Origin: Cynocephalus volans
Lineage: Eukaryota > Chordata > Mammalia > Dermoptera > Cynocephalidae
NCBI RefSeq assembly: GCF_027409185.1
Contig: NC_084462.1
Coordinates: forward strand, 179,046,071 to 179,110,070
Reading direction: 5' to 3'
Length of the DNA: 64,000 nt
The notes under the pieces were generated by a model that made no database searches, was not told the origin of the DNA, and worked only from the letters and a program-made list of their open reading frames with translations. The position numbers and the translations under genes were made by a program. Positions 12,849 to 40,739 of the stretch are shown in pieces. Every line of letters starts with the position of its first letter. Position 1 is the stretch's first letter.

Positions 12849-15800
12849 TGAATCTGTGGGCAGGTGCTGGAGGGGACACTGTTCCAGATAAAGGCCCCTG
12901 CTCTGAAGGCTCAGTCTGCGAGCCACTCCTTCCTTCCAGACCCTGTCGCCTGTGGATCCTCAGACACTGGTGAACCTGGGGCCAGGAGTGCCCCAGGGCT
13001 TCCAGCCCCCACCTATGTTCTGCTATGCCTTCCACCTTGGGCGGTGCCCTCACCTGACAGAGGCTCTCTCAAGACCACCTGAGTGACATTCCCTTAGTGA
13101 AACCTGCCGCCCTCATCTCGCCTCTGAGGGCAGAGCCCCTGCATCTGCCCCCAGCAGACTGTGCCACAGCTGGTTGTTTGCCTCCCAGGTGGGTCTGATG
13201 CCGAGTGCCTCACCAGAACCTGGTGGGCACCAGAACCTGGTGGGCAAATGCTGCCTGGCTGAGCTCAGAGTTAGGGGTAAGGCTGGGAAGCCAGGAGGCT
13301 GGCCCTGGCCTAGCATCTGGGCAGCGAGAGGCCTGGGGGGTGGAGGGGTCGGGGCGGGGGGACAGTACAGTGTCCCCACCTTCAGCCAGCAGGGCAGGTG
13401 CACAAGGGCTGACTTGGAGTCAGACATCCTGGGGTTTGATCCTGGCTGTGTCACCTGGGCAGGTCACTGCCACACTTCAGTTACGTTATCTTTAAAATGG
13501 GAACATACAGATTAAAGTACACATACTAGGGGCTGTCAGTGTTTGTGGTTCAGTTTCTCTCCTGCTTCCTTGGCCCCCACTGGCTGCCCAGCCCTGGGAG
13601 GGGTCTGAGTGAGGCCCAGAGGCTGATTCAGGAAAGACCCACAGAAAGGCAGGGATTTGCCTGGTGGTCACACAGCCCATTGGTGGCTGGGGTGGGACTT
13701 GGACCACACTCCATGTTAGTGGGGCGTCTGGGTAGAAAGTAGGAGGTGCTGGAGGGATGAGGAGAGGGGCCCTGGGGAGCTCCAGAATGTTCCAAAGGGT
13801 GGGCCTTTTGGTGGACTCTGCTGAGCCCCCATACTCTGTATCTCAAGAGAGCTGGAAGGGTTTGGTCAAGCATCTGCCTCCCTCACCAGCATGGGGGCTT
13901 CTCAGGACCAGGTCATTTTGTCTCCCTCCCCCCGCCCCCGTCACATAGCAGTGTGTATGCGTCCGTTCTACATTTGTTACTGAGCACTTATTATGTGCCA
14001 GGCTCATCAGGGCAATTGAAGTGGGCAGATCTGAGGAGGAGGAAGGGAAGGGTCAGCCCTGATGCTGTCCCTGGCATGAGGCACTGCTCTTTCCTTGGGA
14101 GACTTCCCAGGACAGCCTGGCTTTGAGTGACCAGCGGTAGAATGGCTGCTAGCACCTCAGCCCAGGCATCTCTGGGAGTGACCTCATGTCTGGAGTGAGC
14201 TCGGAGAGGGCGGCTGAGTCTGGATTCCTGATTCCCCTGATGGGCCCTCATGGTGAGCACTAGCGGGAAGACCGTGCTCTCTGCCAGTCAAGGCCACAGC
14301 TGGGCTCAGCACCCCCTGATTTCCACCGGGGAGGTGGCTGAGGTGCCTTATTTAAAGGTTTCAGTCAGTGATGGCGTTCAGGCCTCCCATCTGCTTCAGG
14401 GAGACAGGGAAACTCTTTCCTGGGTCTTTGCCATCATCTGGTAGACTCCCGTGTCTTCTGGAGGAGAAAGGACAGCTGTGGCACATGGCATCCCAGTGTG
14501 ACCGTGTGTGACACGCCTCTTACAGAACTAACTTCCCCTGTAACTCTCCAGTACCTCAAGTCATCGGAGCATGATTTCTGATGGGCTCCACAGCAGACTC
14601 TTCCCCAGAGCCTTTTAGGAGTCAGGTCTGTGCTGGGTGCTGGGTCCAGAGGCAGTTGACGGGTCAGAGGGCCAGCCTCAAACGTCCCCTTGTTCAGTTC
14701 AGCTACTTACCAGAATGTGCAAGAGACTCCCCAAGGGTTACTGAACACTGTGGGGGCATCAGGGAGAGGCCGCATAAGTCAGGGAAGGCTTCCTGGAGGA
14801 GGGAACGTTGAGCTGTATCTTAATAACTTGTCTCATTTGAGCATTTACCAAACATATGCATCTTCTCACTTTATTCCTCCTGACAACTCTATGAGGTTGG
14901 AATTCCTTTCCCCTTTTATAGAAGAGAACATAGGCACAGAGGGGCAAGGGAGCTTGCCCCAGGTCACATGAGAAATGTGTGCTCTGGCTCCAAAGCCCTT
15001 CTAACCACTTTGCCACACTGCCTCCCTCCTTGAAGCCCCACTCTGTGATGGACACTGGGGTCCCTGCCCTGGAGGGTCCCACGGTCTGTGAAGCAGACAG
15101 ACATGCAAAGATATAATGAAGTCCCAGCCAAGCAGACCGGCTGAGCAACCTCTGGTAATGAAGCGGTGACAGCAGAGACAGCAGAAATAGAAAGCTCATC
15201 CTGCAAGCTACAGAGTGACTTGTATCTGAGATACAGACAGAGAGCTGCGGGAGCTCCACAAGGCCCTGCCGGGGGTGGGGGGAGGTAGTCAGTCAGGGCC
15301 CTGGAATGATGGAGGAGGAAGAGACTTTTAATTGGGTTTTGTGTCAAGACTAGGAGTTTACCACATGAAGAAGCGGGTGAGGAAGGAACATAGAGTACAA
15401 AGACTCAGTCTTCCTAAAGAATGCGTGGGGACATAAAAAACATTAAGGACTCAGGAGCATGAGTCACAAGTGTCAGTGACTGTGCGGTGGCAATCTGGTG
15501 GGAGTAAGGTGGGCAGGCTCTGCCCCTGCACTGAATGTCCAGGTGGCTGAGCAGTGCGACACTGGGTTGGTTTCGCAGGGATTTCCTGCCACCGCCCCCG
15601 AGCACCCTCTTTGCCAGCAGCAATCACTGCACCCTCTTGTCATTTCCTGCTTCTGCACTACTCTGGTGTGGCACCGCATTTGCACAGTAAGTAAATAAGA
15701 GCACACAGGCCATGAGTAAGGGTCGGACAGATCCAGGGGTTTGACACAGGGGTGCTGAGGTCTCCAGTCTGGCTCCTGGGAGGACTTTTTGCCCCCTCTG

Positions 15801-18273
15801 TAGTTCTGGACAGGGCTTTGGTGAGTGGAGGGCCTTCAGATCATCTCCCACAAGTCTGTGCTTCTCCCCCCTGTGTCTCTGGAGCTGAGGACGGTGACTG
15901 GCACGTAGTCTGTGCCCAGTAAGCACTTGTTGAATTAAATGTTGATGACTAATCTGGAAAGAACACCAGACTCATTGTCATAAGGCCTGGGTTTGAGCCC
16001 TTGTCTGGCCACTTCTTGGCATGTGGCCTCCTTTAAGCCTCAATTCCTCATCTGTGAAATAGGATCACAATCCCTGCCTCGCAGAGATTCAGTGAGGCCT
16101 GTGTGCACACAGCCCCTCCCTGGTCCACTCTGCTGCTGGCTGGCCCGCAGGATGCTCCAGGGGCCGTGGGGGAGATGGCACTGCACAGGTCTGGGGCCTG
16201 GCCATCTGGCCTGCTCATCCACAGAGTGGAACAGGTGAAATGTGCTGTCTGGATCAGGGACAGTGACTGACCAGAGACCCCCAAGCACAAACTGCCAAGT
16301 GACTCTCGACCTATTGGGTGACACTCAGTCCCACAGCGCAAGAGGGGCCAGGAGGACAGGCCATGGTGTGACCAAAAGCCACAATCATGTAACAGGAGCA
16401 TGCGGCCCCTGTCCTGGAGCTTGAGAACACAGCCAGGAGGGTGCCCCCCGAGGCCTCCTGTTGGAACCCAGCCAGGCCCTCCCTGTTAGGGAGGGTGCAT
16501 GCAGCTGTCAGGGCCTCCCCCACTGCAGAAGGAGCATCCCCCAGGCCACTGGGGGCCCAGAACTGAGTGAGACAGGCCTTGGAATAAATAATTACAACAC
16601 TACAGGCCAGGGTCTGTCACAGAGGGAGGTCCTTGCACTGGGGAGCCCAGGCCTCTGCTCCGGGCAGGGGTGGGGTGCAGGGAAGGTGCCGTGGGGTGGG
16701 GGACAGTGACTGGAAGGTGGGTGAGTAGTTAGGAGCAGCCAATGGAGTTGGGCAGAGCCAGCTCAAACCCCAGCCCATCCACTCTGTGGCCTGCGACCCT
16801 GGGCTAGTGGCTTCCTCCTGAGCCGGCCTCCTCTCTGTGCAGTGGGAATGAGAGCGCACCTCCTCCTGCAGCTGTCTGTAAGCGCAGATCACCTAGAGCG
16901 CCCAGCACGGCGCCTGCCCACAGCCTGCCCGGACACCCAGGTGCTGTTATTATTTGTTATTACTGTCTCTCCAATGGCCTTGGTTGTCACTGAAGGATGA
17001 AGACAATTCTGCCTGCCAGAGAAGAGCCGAGGGAAGGGCATGTCTGCAAAGGGAACAGTGTGTGCTAAGGCTCAGAGGTGCGGAATGGCAGGGAGTGCCA
17101 GGGGATGGGAGTGGGCAGGAGGCGGGAGGTGACGGTCGCGCTGTGGGCAGAGTCAGACAGAGTGCCCTGCCTGGGTACCTCCGATTTGGCTCTGAGGTTC
17201 AGGGAAGGGGTGGGCGCTGGGGGGTTGAAGCAGGGGAGAGGCCTGCTCAGGTTTGTTGCCTCTGCCTGGGTTCCCAGAAAGCAGATCCTGGGGCACAGTT
17301 CATGGGCTATTTCCTTATTAGGGTGAGGGAACCCACACTAGTAAGGGGGCAGGAGTGAGGGACAGCAGCAGGGGAGAGCCAGGGCCATGATGCAGTTTTG
17401 AGCTGGCTGCTGCTAAATGCGACAACGCTTGAACCGGTGGACCAGCAGGCGAGGAGCCGCACAAACTGCACTTTGGGACTGTCTGAGGGAGGGGAGGAAG
17501 GCAGCTCCCTCCTCCTGGGATCAAAGGTTTGCCCCATGAAGCATTATGTCCCTGCATTTCTGGTGGTACCCATGGGGGCCCTGAGGCGGGTCCACAGCAT
17601 CTCATCAGTGGGGAAGCTGGCAGCGGGGAGGGAGGCAAGGGGGTAGCCACAGCTGGGAGATTGAGCACTGCTGGGTTATTCCCCCTGAAGTTAGAGCCTA
17701 GCAGAGCTGGAAAAGGGACTAGTGAGGCCCAGAGGGTCTGAAAAGGTACACAAGGGACCTGATTCCTTTATCTCACAGAAAAACTGCTCAGGCCTCTGCT
17801 GCGGTGGAAGACACCCCCAGGGTCTTGCCTTGGGGTGGGGGGGCCAAGTCTGAGGCACCTGTGGGATGGAGGATGGGTGGGTACAGGGGTCACGGGGAGG
17901 TGTGGCCACAGGTATCATCCACACACACCACACATACACGTGCCGGCCACCACGGTGCTGGAGATGAAGCCCAGGCTCCTCCATACGTTATCAGCCTGAC
18001 TGCGTGGGGCTGCATGGTGCTGGGGCCCTGAGCCTCGGTTTCCCCATCAGTAGTGCTCTCTCCCTCGTGGAGCTCTGGTGAAGATGGAATGAATAATAGA
18101 GGTAGGAGCCGTTGTTCACCGGTAAGGGCTGCTCGAGTGTAAGTTACTATTTGGCATATTCACTCAGTGTTTGCTATGGGTCTACGATGTGCTGGACACA
18201 TTTATCAAATAATGTTTTTTGTTTTTTAAGCAGAGTCAGAGGCCAGAATGTAATGGGGATGATAAATGGGCAA

Positions 18274-18856
18274 TGTATTACTCCATTTTCTGTTGCTTAT
18301 AACAGAATACTGAAACTAGGTGATTTATAAAGAAATGAAATTTATTTCATACAGTTTTGGAAGCTGGGAAGTCCAAGGTTGAGGGAACACATCTGCTGAG
18401 AGCTTTTTTCTGGGTGGGATCTCTCTGCAGGGTCCTTCAGGGACCAAGGTGTCACATGGCAAAAATGGGCTTAGCGATAATAGCCAAACTAATTGGAGTG
18501 AGATGATATCTCAATGTAGTTTTCATTTGCATTTCCCTGTTAATTAGCAAGAGAGTACTTTCTCACTCTCCTTTGTTTGCTTGTTTTGTTTTGGCGGTAG
18601 GTACTGGAATCTGAACCCTCAACCTTGGTGTTATCAGCACCACATTCTAACCAAGTGAGCCACCCAACCATCCCTCACTCTCCTTGTTAAAGCCATTACC
18701 CCATGCATGGATCAATCCATTCACGAGGCACAGTCCTCACAATCTAATCACCTCTTCCAAATACCATAATTGGATTCTCCACCCTCTTAGCACTGTTACA
18801 ATGGGGGTCAAGTTTCCAATACATGAACTTTTGAGGGAGTCATTTAACCCATAGCA
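18274..18856 (-). mobile_element. LTR-like element broken by L1 and SINE insertions
   Basis: The left part (18274 to about 18465: TGTATTACTCCATTTTCTGT, then TGATTTATAAAGAAATGAAA) and right part (about 18690-18856: ATCCATTCACGAGGCACAG to ACCCATAGCA) read as one reverse-complemented LTR-like repeat of the MaLR/ERVL kind. A short antisense L1 3' fragment (about 18466-18573) and a SINE separate the two parts. No target duplication is clear for the outer element. Confidence 0.6.
18562..18685 (-). mobile_element. Monomeric tRNA-Ile-like SINE (CYN-like) with target duplication
   Basis: The duplication CTCACTCTCCTT lies at 18562-18573 and 18674-18685. Between are a T-rich stretch (reverse of an A-rich tail, about 18574-18594) and a single tRNA-like unit (about 18595-18673). 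On the minus strand the unit contains GGTGGCTCACTTGGTTAGAA, GGTGCTGATAACACC and a GGGTTCAGATTCC B-box. One unit only, so it is the monomer form of the dimer at 10150-10368. Confidence 0.85.
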
Positions 18857-19169
18857 GGTGGTCAGGGGAGATCTGAGCCTTGAGTAGATAAGGCGAAGGA
18901 GTAAATCATGCAAATAAAGAGGTGGAGGCATGATACTAAAGGAGAAAAGTATGTCAGAGTGCCTCCTGTCCTTCCTGGCACTCAGTAGGTGTTCAAGCAG
19001 CTGCTGCTGCTGTTGTTTTTATTAGTAGTAGAGGTAGATGTGTTATTATTTGTTCTAACAGAAGCATTAATGAAGGGTGAGGACATACATAGGAGGCTAA
19101 GGGTGACAACTATAGTTGAGACTAATCGTGGCATTGTCCCCACGTTAGGGATCAGCAGGCAGGCTCTGA

Positions 19170-22573
<3,404 letters not shown>

Positions 22574-23003
22574 TAGGGAAGTAGAAAGGGCTCTGGGTCC
22601 CAGCTCAGCCTGCAGCTAGCTGGGGACCCCAGGCAAGTCATGTTCCCTCGCCAGTTAGAAGGAAGTAATCTGAGGAGATTTATTGTAAGGGGTAAAGGTG
22701 ATCTTGGTTGTCAAGTGTCAGGCACAGAGCCCATTTGTCACAGGCACCTGATAACTGACATGAGCGAGCCTCTGGGAAAATGGGATTTTTTCTAAGGTCA
22801 GCTTCACCCTGCTGGAGCTCTGCTGGAGGAAGGGGAGGGGTGCTCCCCAGACCGAATTGGGAGTGTGAGCTGGTTGGAGCAGGTGGTATGGACACGTGGG
22901 CTTTCTGCCCCAGGGTCACCCATGAAGACCCAGATGTTGAAGTGCAGGCTCGCTCTCATTTATCCACTTCCTGGCTTGAGCAAAAGGCCTGCTCCCTTTC
23001 CAT

Positions 23004-23062
<59 letters not shown>
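23004..23062 (+). repeat. (CT)n(CA)n microsatellite
   Basis: A TC tract passes directly into about 20 CA units ending ACG. It is the longest pure dinucleotide tract in the window. Confidence 0.95.
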
Positions 23063-23065
<3 letters not shown>

Positions 23066-24144
23066 TCTTGTGAGTATAAACAAGGGTGGTCAGCAGGCTC
23101 AAGTCAGCCCCCTCTATTCCCTTAGCCAAAATGACAAAACCTTTCTCATCCCAGAAAGTAAAAATAGTATGATGCTGATTACAGTAATTAAAGCGCTCAC
23201 AATGTGTGAGTTGTGCTTTCATATGTGACAGCATAAGAATCATCTCAGCTTTCTCATGTTTGGGGTATGTTTAGAAATGAAGTTGAGAAAATAGAAATTA
23301 AAGATTTGTGGATAATTGGACAGAGCTTAAAAACAGTATTTTGCTGCTATGAGTTTTGCCCACTTCCACGCTGAAGCCTGGTGCATGGTGTGTGAGCGCA
23401 GGGTGTGATCTGTAGCACGGTGCTGAGCAGACTGGAGCGTGTAAGAGGAACTCACTGGGGGAAACTAGCAGGCCAGCAATGAGGGATTAACCGTGAGGCA
23501 TCTATTGGGTGGCAGGATTTTGTCACCATTAAAGAGGACACATGTTAGGTGTCTCTATGATAAGGGAACCACTTGGATGCTCATGCTATGTGAGAATGAC
23601 AGGGTACACAGTTGTGTCAACTGGGCAAACTAGACCAGCTCCGCCTTGAAAGGCGGCCTGGAGAGAGTACATGAAAATGCTAGCAGTGAGGGGGGGATGA
23701 GGCATTAAGTAGGTGCATCAAAAGTCACGAACGAAAAGGGTGTGTTCCTCTCCATACTGTTTCAAGCACATTACAGGTTTTCCCCATCATGTGCCAGTTT
23801 TGTCATGTGACACGTGAAACTGAAAGTTACTCACCCCCACCCCCAGTTGCATGAAAGTTAGGGACGTGCCCTTGTACCCTCTCCCCTCTCCCAGCCCTCA
23901 CCTGTACTCTCTGTTTGGTGCATTTGGCTTTGATTGCAATCATTCATTCATTCATTCAGCAAACACTTAACGGTTACCTATTATGTGCCTGTCACCATGC
24001 TGGGTCCTGGAAGAAAACTGTGACTATGAGCCACGTTTCTAGTGGAATTTTCACCCTATAGCACAATCTTGTAGGACTGAGTGGACTGAGTGGGACCACC
24101 TTAATACTATAGTGGAGGACACTGAGGTTCCGTAGTATTGTAGT

Positions 24145-25470
<1,326 letters not shown>

Positions 25471-26310
25471 TGACGGCCCCCCAGGTGTGGGCCACACAGG
25501 TCTTTCCAAGGGGAGGAGGTTAGGAGTCACATCTTAGGAAACACCCCAATCCTCTCCCTTTTCTCCTGATATCCTTCCCGAGCCTTGGCTGGCTGCCTCA
25601 AGCACCACCCCGACGAAGGCCCCATCCGTGACAAAAGACTGGCCGCTTAAGTGCTGGTCCCACGTCTTCCCTCCCTCCTGAGATTCACGGCTCTGGGCCT
25701 TACCGAAGTTCTGATGATAGGCCCAGGGCCACCTTGCTCCTGGGGAGGCCAGAACCTGTCACTGCACCAACTGATGGTGGGGGGGCCTAGAATCCTGTCC
25801 ACCCCAACTCAGGGAGACCTACAGGGAGCATTGGTCTAAGCCCTCCTTGCACAGGTTGGTAAAATAACTAAGGCCAGAGAGGGCAGTCGCCTGCCCAAGT
25901 TCACCCTGCAGGGGAGAGGGGGAGCTAGGGCTCCCATCCAGGTCTGACCGTGTGGCCGTCGGAGCCTGGCTGTCCAGTTCCCATGCTCCCGTGGTATTCT
26001 GAAACTGAAGTCAGCTCCCGAAAGTGCCGCGCCACCTGCTGGTCAGTGAGCTGGATTGCGCCGGGGAGGGGGGGGGGCGCAGGAACCGAGCGGGCCTTGT
26101 TAGGCATGTCTCTGTGGTAGGTGCTCAGTAAAGATTGCGTGCGGAGCCAGCTTCATGGCCCTACAACCTGTGCAGCCTACAGGGCCCCCACTCAGAGGGA
26201 CCCACACTTGGTTTAATGCTCTGCTGTCACTGTCTTGGAATTCTTAATTTTTGAACAAGTGGCCTGATGCTCATTTTGTGCTCAACGCTGTAAATGATGT
26301 ATGGTCCTGG

Positions 26311-35720
<9,410 letters not shown>

Positions 35721-38700
35721 AGCATCGGCTGCCCGGCCAGGCCATCCTGCCTCCCGCCGGCCCTGTGTGCGCCTGGTGCGTGCACACTAGTCCAAGGGTG
35801 GCGGGAGCGGTGAGTGTGTCCTCGACGTGGCTCCTCCGTCTAGGCTGTCCTGTGGACGGTGTGCGGTGTGTCCCTGCTGTGTGTGTTGGGGCCGGTGTGG
35901 TCCGTGGGCAAGAGGTGTTCTTTTCTTACCTCCATGCATTCCAGACAGCAGCAGGAGCACAATCTGGCCAGGGAACGCTGAGGACTGAGGGCAGCCACCC
36001 TTCAAGGGTAGACATGGCCCCTGGCTGTGTTAAGAGAGGCACAGCTGGCAGACTGAGCCACCCGCGCTGGCTGCCCACAGCTGGGATGGGAGGTGCCAGA
36101 CGTGCTGGAGCATGGCTTGAGGAACATGGCCCTGCAGTCAGAGGCCCTGGAGAGAACAGGAAGATATCCAGGGGGGCGAAGGGAAGTTGGTCAGACCAAT
36201 GTGTCCAGGGTGACTTGTGGGCCTTGACTGTCCAAGCGAGGGTCAGGCTGCCTGGGAGGAAGCGAGGACCGGTTGGGGGGGCTGGCAGGGGGGCTAGATG
36301 ACCTTTGAGGATGCGTGCTAGGGAAGCCTCCTGGGCATCTTGGACCTCATCATCGTGCCTGGCCTTTGTGGGTTCTCTGGGGAGGATGCTGGGTCACCTC
36401 CAACCCTGAGGCCTCTCTCCCGCTCCCAAGACAGAAGCCACCCGCACTGGCCGGGCAGTTTCTACCTGGCCACTCCGAGCACCCGGACCCCCAGTGAGTG
36501 GGTGGGCCCTTTCTGCTTTCAAGCTGTGTCAGAACCACTGGGGTCACCCCTGTCCCACCCCTGCTCAGTGAAATCCCAGGGCACCCTCTGATTCCTCCAG
36601 CCCCACCTAGGGAACAACCAGGCTGTGGGTCCAGTGAGACTACTGACCCTTTGTCACCCAGGGCTGTGCCAACAATGTGCCTGTTTACAAACCACTGTCC
36701 TGCCTCTTCTCTCTGACTTATGGCTGCCTGGGAGCTGGGGTGGGGCGGTGGGTGGGGAGGTGGCCTGCAGCCTCCCTTCTGCTCCCTAGATGAATGTCCA
36801 TTCCTCACTGAGGTCCCTGGCCCCAGAGGTCTCAGGACCATGGGGGAGAGTTAAGTACAACAGCCCAGCCTCTGATGGATAAGCAGATGAGTCAACAGGC
36901 AGGGAAGACAGGACATGGCCCATGTCAAGGGTGGGAGAGGTCTGGGTGAGGCACCCCAACCCAACCTATGTGTTGGGGGCTCTCAGGTACTGAGCTGGCA
37001 CGAGAGTGGCATGCTTGGCAGGGGAAATAGTGCAGGCAGAAGGCTGGCGGGCCTCCCGCTGCTCACAGAAGCTGTGTGGAGTACCAGCCTTCAGAAGGAA
37101 GCTTTCAGGTTCTCCTCTTGGATTCTTCATACCTCTGTCCTAAGTGGGGCAGGTGAGGAACCCAGGCTCTTGAGGCTTGCCTGGCCCTGTTGAGCCCTGC
37201 CATTGAGTATGGCCTGTGTGCCGGGCCCGGTGTAAGAACAGCACAGCATGTGTTAAGCCATTCAACCTCAGGACAGTCCTCTTCTTTTCCCCCTTTTACA
37301 GATGGGGAAACTGACCTGCGCAGGTTAAATATCTTCATTGGGGGCACTCATCCAGGTAGGGGAGAAGCCAAAGTTGAACTCAAGCACCCTAGCTCTAGAG
37401 CCCCTCCTGCCACCGCACCCCATCTCAAGTGCTCCTGTGCCCACAGAAAGATACGGTGACCAGGGCGCACCAGGGACCCTGCCTGGTGTGGGCTGCCAGC
37501 CTGGCTGGTAAGCAGCTGACGGAGACCTCCAGGGGCCCCTGCTGCCTGGCAGGTGGCTCTGCTGCCATCTGCCTGCTGCTCTTGGGCCTCCAGCTGCCCA
37601 GGTGTGGTCGAGTGGGCATCTTCCTAGCATGCAGGGAACTGCTGAAGTGTGAGGAGCTAGGAGGGCCCTCGGTAACTGTCCAGGCCAAACTCACTGTGTA
37701 GATGGGACACAAGCCCAAGGAGGCTGAGTGTCACAGGCCTGTCGCCAGGTGGGGCTGAGCTGAGACTAGAGCCCTGGGAAGGTGCAGTGGTGCTTGAGGC
37801 CCTCTGACCACGGCAGCACCGAGGCCCTGCTCACCTGGCCCCTGCAGCTGCTTTGCCCAGGGAGGAGTGGGGTGGGGGTGGGGGTTGGCAGAGGGTACTC
37901 TGGGCGAGGTCCCAGGTACCTCCACTCCTCTGGGCACTGAATCCTCTGGCAGGGTCTCTCCCTCCCTCCCCAGCGGCCCCCCATTACCCCTCAGGCCCTA
38001 AAGAAGGCTTGGGCTGAGACCTGGCTCCAGAGAATTAGGTTGACCACAGATTCACTGTTCCTTAACCAGTGACAATGGGGTGGTTGTGAGCACTTGTTGC
38101 GTGCCGGCCCTGTCCTGAAAGTTTTACATGTTATTCACTCATTTAATCCTCTTATTAATGGGATGAGTCAGGTGTTACAATTAACCCCCTACCTCATCTC
38201 CCCAGTTTTACAGATGTGGAAGCTGAGGCCCAGGGAAGTTATTACTTGGCAAATGTCACATAGCCAATATTTTTATTTGAGCCCAGGCAGTCCTGCTCTG
38301 CAGACCCAGCTGTGGGCCGTCCTGCTGTGCTGCCTCAGGGCACTGAACTCCAACCCCCACCCCCACCCACACTGGGACACAAGTTCAGGGAGGGCAGAGC
38401 TGGCTCTCTGTCTAGGGCTTTCACTGCACCATCCATGACTGCTGCCAAGGAAGTGTTCACAAGTGACTCTGTGCTCGGGGACTTCCATCCTGCCTGAGAG
38501 TCCTTCAGGGCTTCTGTGGATGTGGGCAGTTCTGGGCTAAGGCGCCCCCTCTTCCCTACCAGCCTCTGGCCCCACCCCCTCTAATCCAGCCTGGGTCAGA
38601 TTCCTAGAGAGAGGTTACTGCTGCCCAATGTCAACAGTTTTGTTCTGGACCCTCAGGGCCCAATGCTGCAGGGACAGCCCAGATATGGCTCAGTGTCCAG

Positions 38701-39019
38701 GGTGTGTACAAGACATCAGCTTGAGGTGACAGCACTCCAGGCCCTGACTGAGCCTTGCTTGTTCCTTGTTCACCTGTGTCCTGGCAAGCCCCAGCTGGAT
38801 CAGGGCCCTGGGTGGCCCTCCTTCTGCTCCAACAACAGGAAAGGCCCTTTGTTCCCAACAACCCCAACAGATGAAGCCAAGTGAGCTAGTGGGCAACCTC
38901 CAAGGCATCCCTGTGTTTACACCTTGCACATGTTCGACTGGAAGGTTCAAGAAGGCCAGAGACTGGCTTATAGTCCTTGCTTTGTGACCTTGGGGCAGTC
39001 ATTTAACCTCTCTGGGCCT

Positions 39020-39207
39020 CACTGGTGGTTTTCAAACTTGCACAGAATCACCTGTGGGGCTGCTTAAAAGATAGCTTGCTGGGTCCTATCTCTCAGCATC
39101 TTTGACTCAGTGAAGTCTAGGTGGGGCTGAGAACTTGCAGTTTTAAAATGTTCCTGGGCGATGCTCGTACTGCTGGCACAGGGGCCATACTTTGAGAATC
39201 ATTGTCC
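39020..39207 (+). mobile_element. MER5A-like hAT-Charlie DNA transposon fragment
   Basis: It begins GGTGGTTTTCAAACTTGCAC and ends CCATACTTTGAGAATCATTG. These are the inverted termini of the MER5A type, with GAATCACCTGTGGGGCTGCT and GGCGATGCTCGTACTGCTGG between. Non-autonomous and long dead. Confidence 0.75.
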
Positions 39208-39590
39208 ATACTTGTGCTATCCAGTGGAATAATGTGAGCCACATAGGAAATTCAACATTTTCTAGTAGCCACGTTAAAAAGAAACTGGTGAAATTAATTT
39301 TAATTAATATATTTTATATAACCCAGCATGTTCAAAATATTCTCACTTTCACAGGTAAATACATTTTAAATTGATTACCTATCAATATAAAAATATCAAT
39401 GACTTTTTTACATTCCTTTTTTTAAATTAAATATGAAATCTGGTGTATATTTAACACACACAGCACATCTCAGTTTGGACTAGCCACGTTTCAAGTGCTA
39501 GCCACTAGTGGCCAAGTTGTGGACAAGTGTTTCAAGTGATAGCCACATGTGGCCGGTGGCTACCATATTGGAGAGGTTAGTCTAGACCTT
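39208..39590 (+). mobile_element. Second hAT-like non-autonomous DNA element
   Basis: The left end carries GTGAGCCACATAGGAAATTC and the right end GTGGCCGGTGGCTACCATAT. The right end read in reverse resembles the left, so terminal inverted repeats are likely. The middle is AT-rich. The family name is not fixed by eye (MER33/Charlie-like). Confidence 0.6.
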
Positions 39591-40739
39591 CCCAGTGAGG
39601 GGCCAGGTGGTCGGCCACGTGCTTCCAGGCAGTGGGCTTGGCACCCAGGGGGAGGAGAGACTGTTGTTTCATCCCAGTGAGCCATGGTCATGTTGAGCCA
39701 GAGGTCACAGGTATTGCCTGATATGCCAGAGAACATTACTGTGTACTCCTCTTCTTATCCCTAGCTGGACAGGTTCACACTGACAATTGTACCCTGATGC
39801 TGTTCTGTGCCCACCTCATGTGGGGCCACAGTCTGTAACCCAGAGCTGTTCAGGACTTGGACCTGCCCTCAAGAACCCAAACTCTGGATACTAAACATGG
39901 TCATGTTACTTTTTTCCCCCTAGCTTACCTGCCAGCATGCGGGAAGTCCACACCCTCCTTCTTGAAGCTGCATCTTCCCTCCAAATTCCTCCTATACCCT
40001 GAAGCTTTTACAGCCCACAAGCTGACCTCAACCCAGCAGGGACAGCCTGAGGTCCCCTGTGCACACCTGCCTCTCAGCCTCTTACTGCCATACGGGACGG
40101 GGGGGGGGGGAGCGGTGACAAGCCAAAGTCCCCTAGCCCCACGGGGAAGCCAGTCCAGGTCCCCATGCATGGCTGCTCAACCTGCCTCCTGGGGACAGCA
40201 ATCCTGCCTCCCTCGTGCTGGGCACAGCTCTTAAAGCTTGCCCCTCTGTCACCCCGCAGCCCCCACACTTCTAATAGTCATGTTCCTGGCAGGGACTTGT
40301 CTCCGGCTACACCTGGGAATGGGGATACACAGGTCTCCTCTGTTTTCCAATCCCCAAACATCTCTAGGATTGGCCTGAGAGTGGGGCAGGAGTGTGGCCT
40401 CTTCTCAGAAACCCAGCAGCATCTAAACTCTTTGGACGCCTCCTTTCCAGCCCAGAGGATCTTTATCTGGACTAGGAGTGGGCACACCCGGCCCTCCCAG
40501 TCCACTGCTTTCACTCTGAGTGGCCCCTGGGGCTGGGAATTGGGAACTAAAAGGCCCAGAGTTGGCCTTTTCTGTCATACCCTGTGGGTGGGGGGTAGGG
40601 AAGCTTGGTCATTATTCCAAAAACACTCTTTGGCCACCCCGGGCACATTTCTCACTTTCCCTTAAGGGGCGGCCCTTGGTACCAGATTTTCACCCACTCC
40701 AACTCCAGCTCCTCGGACCCGGATCAACGCCTTGGATCA

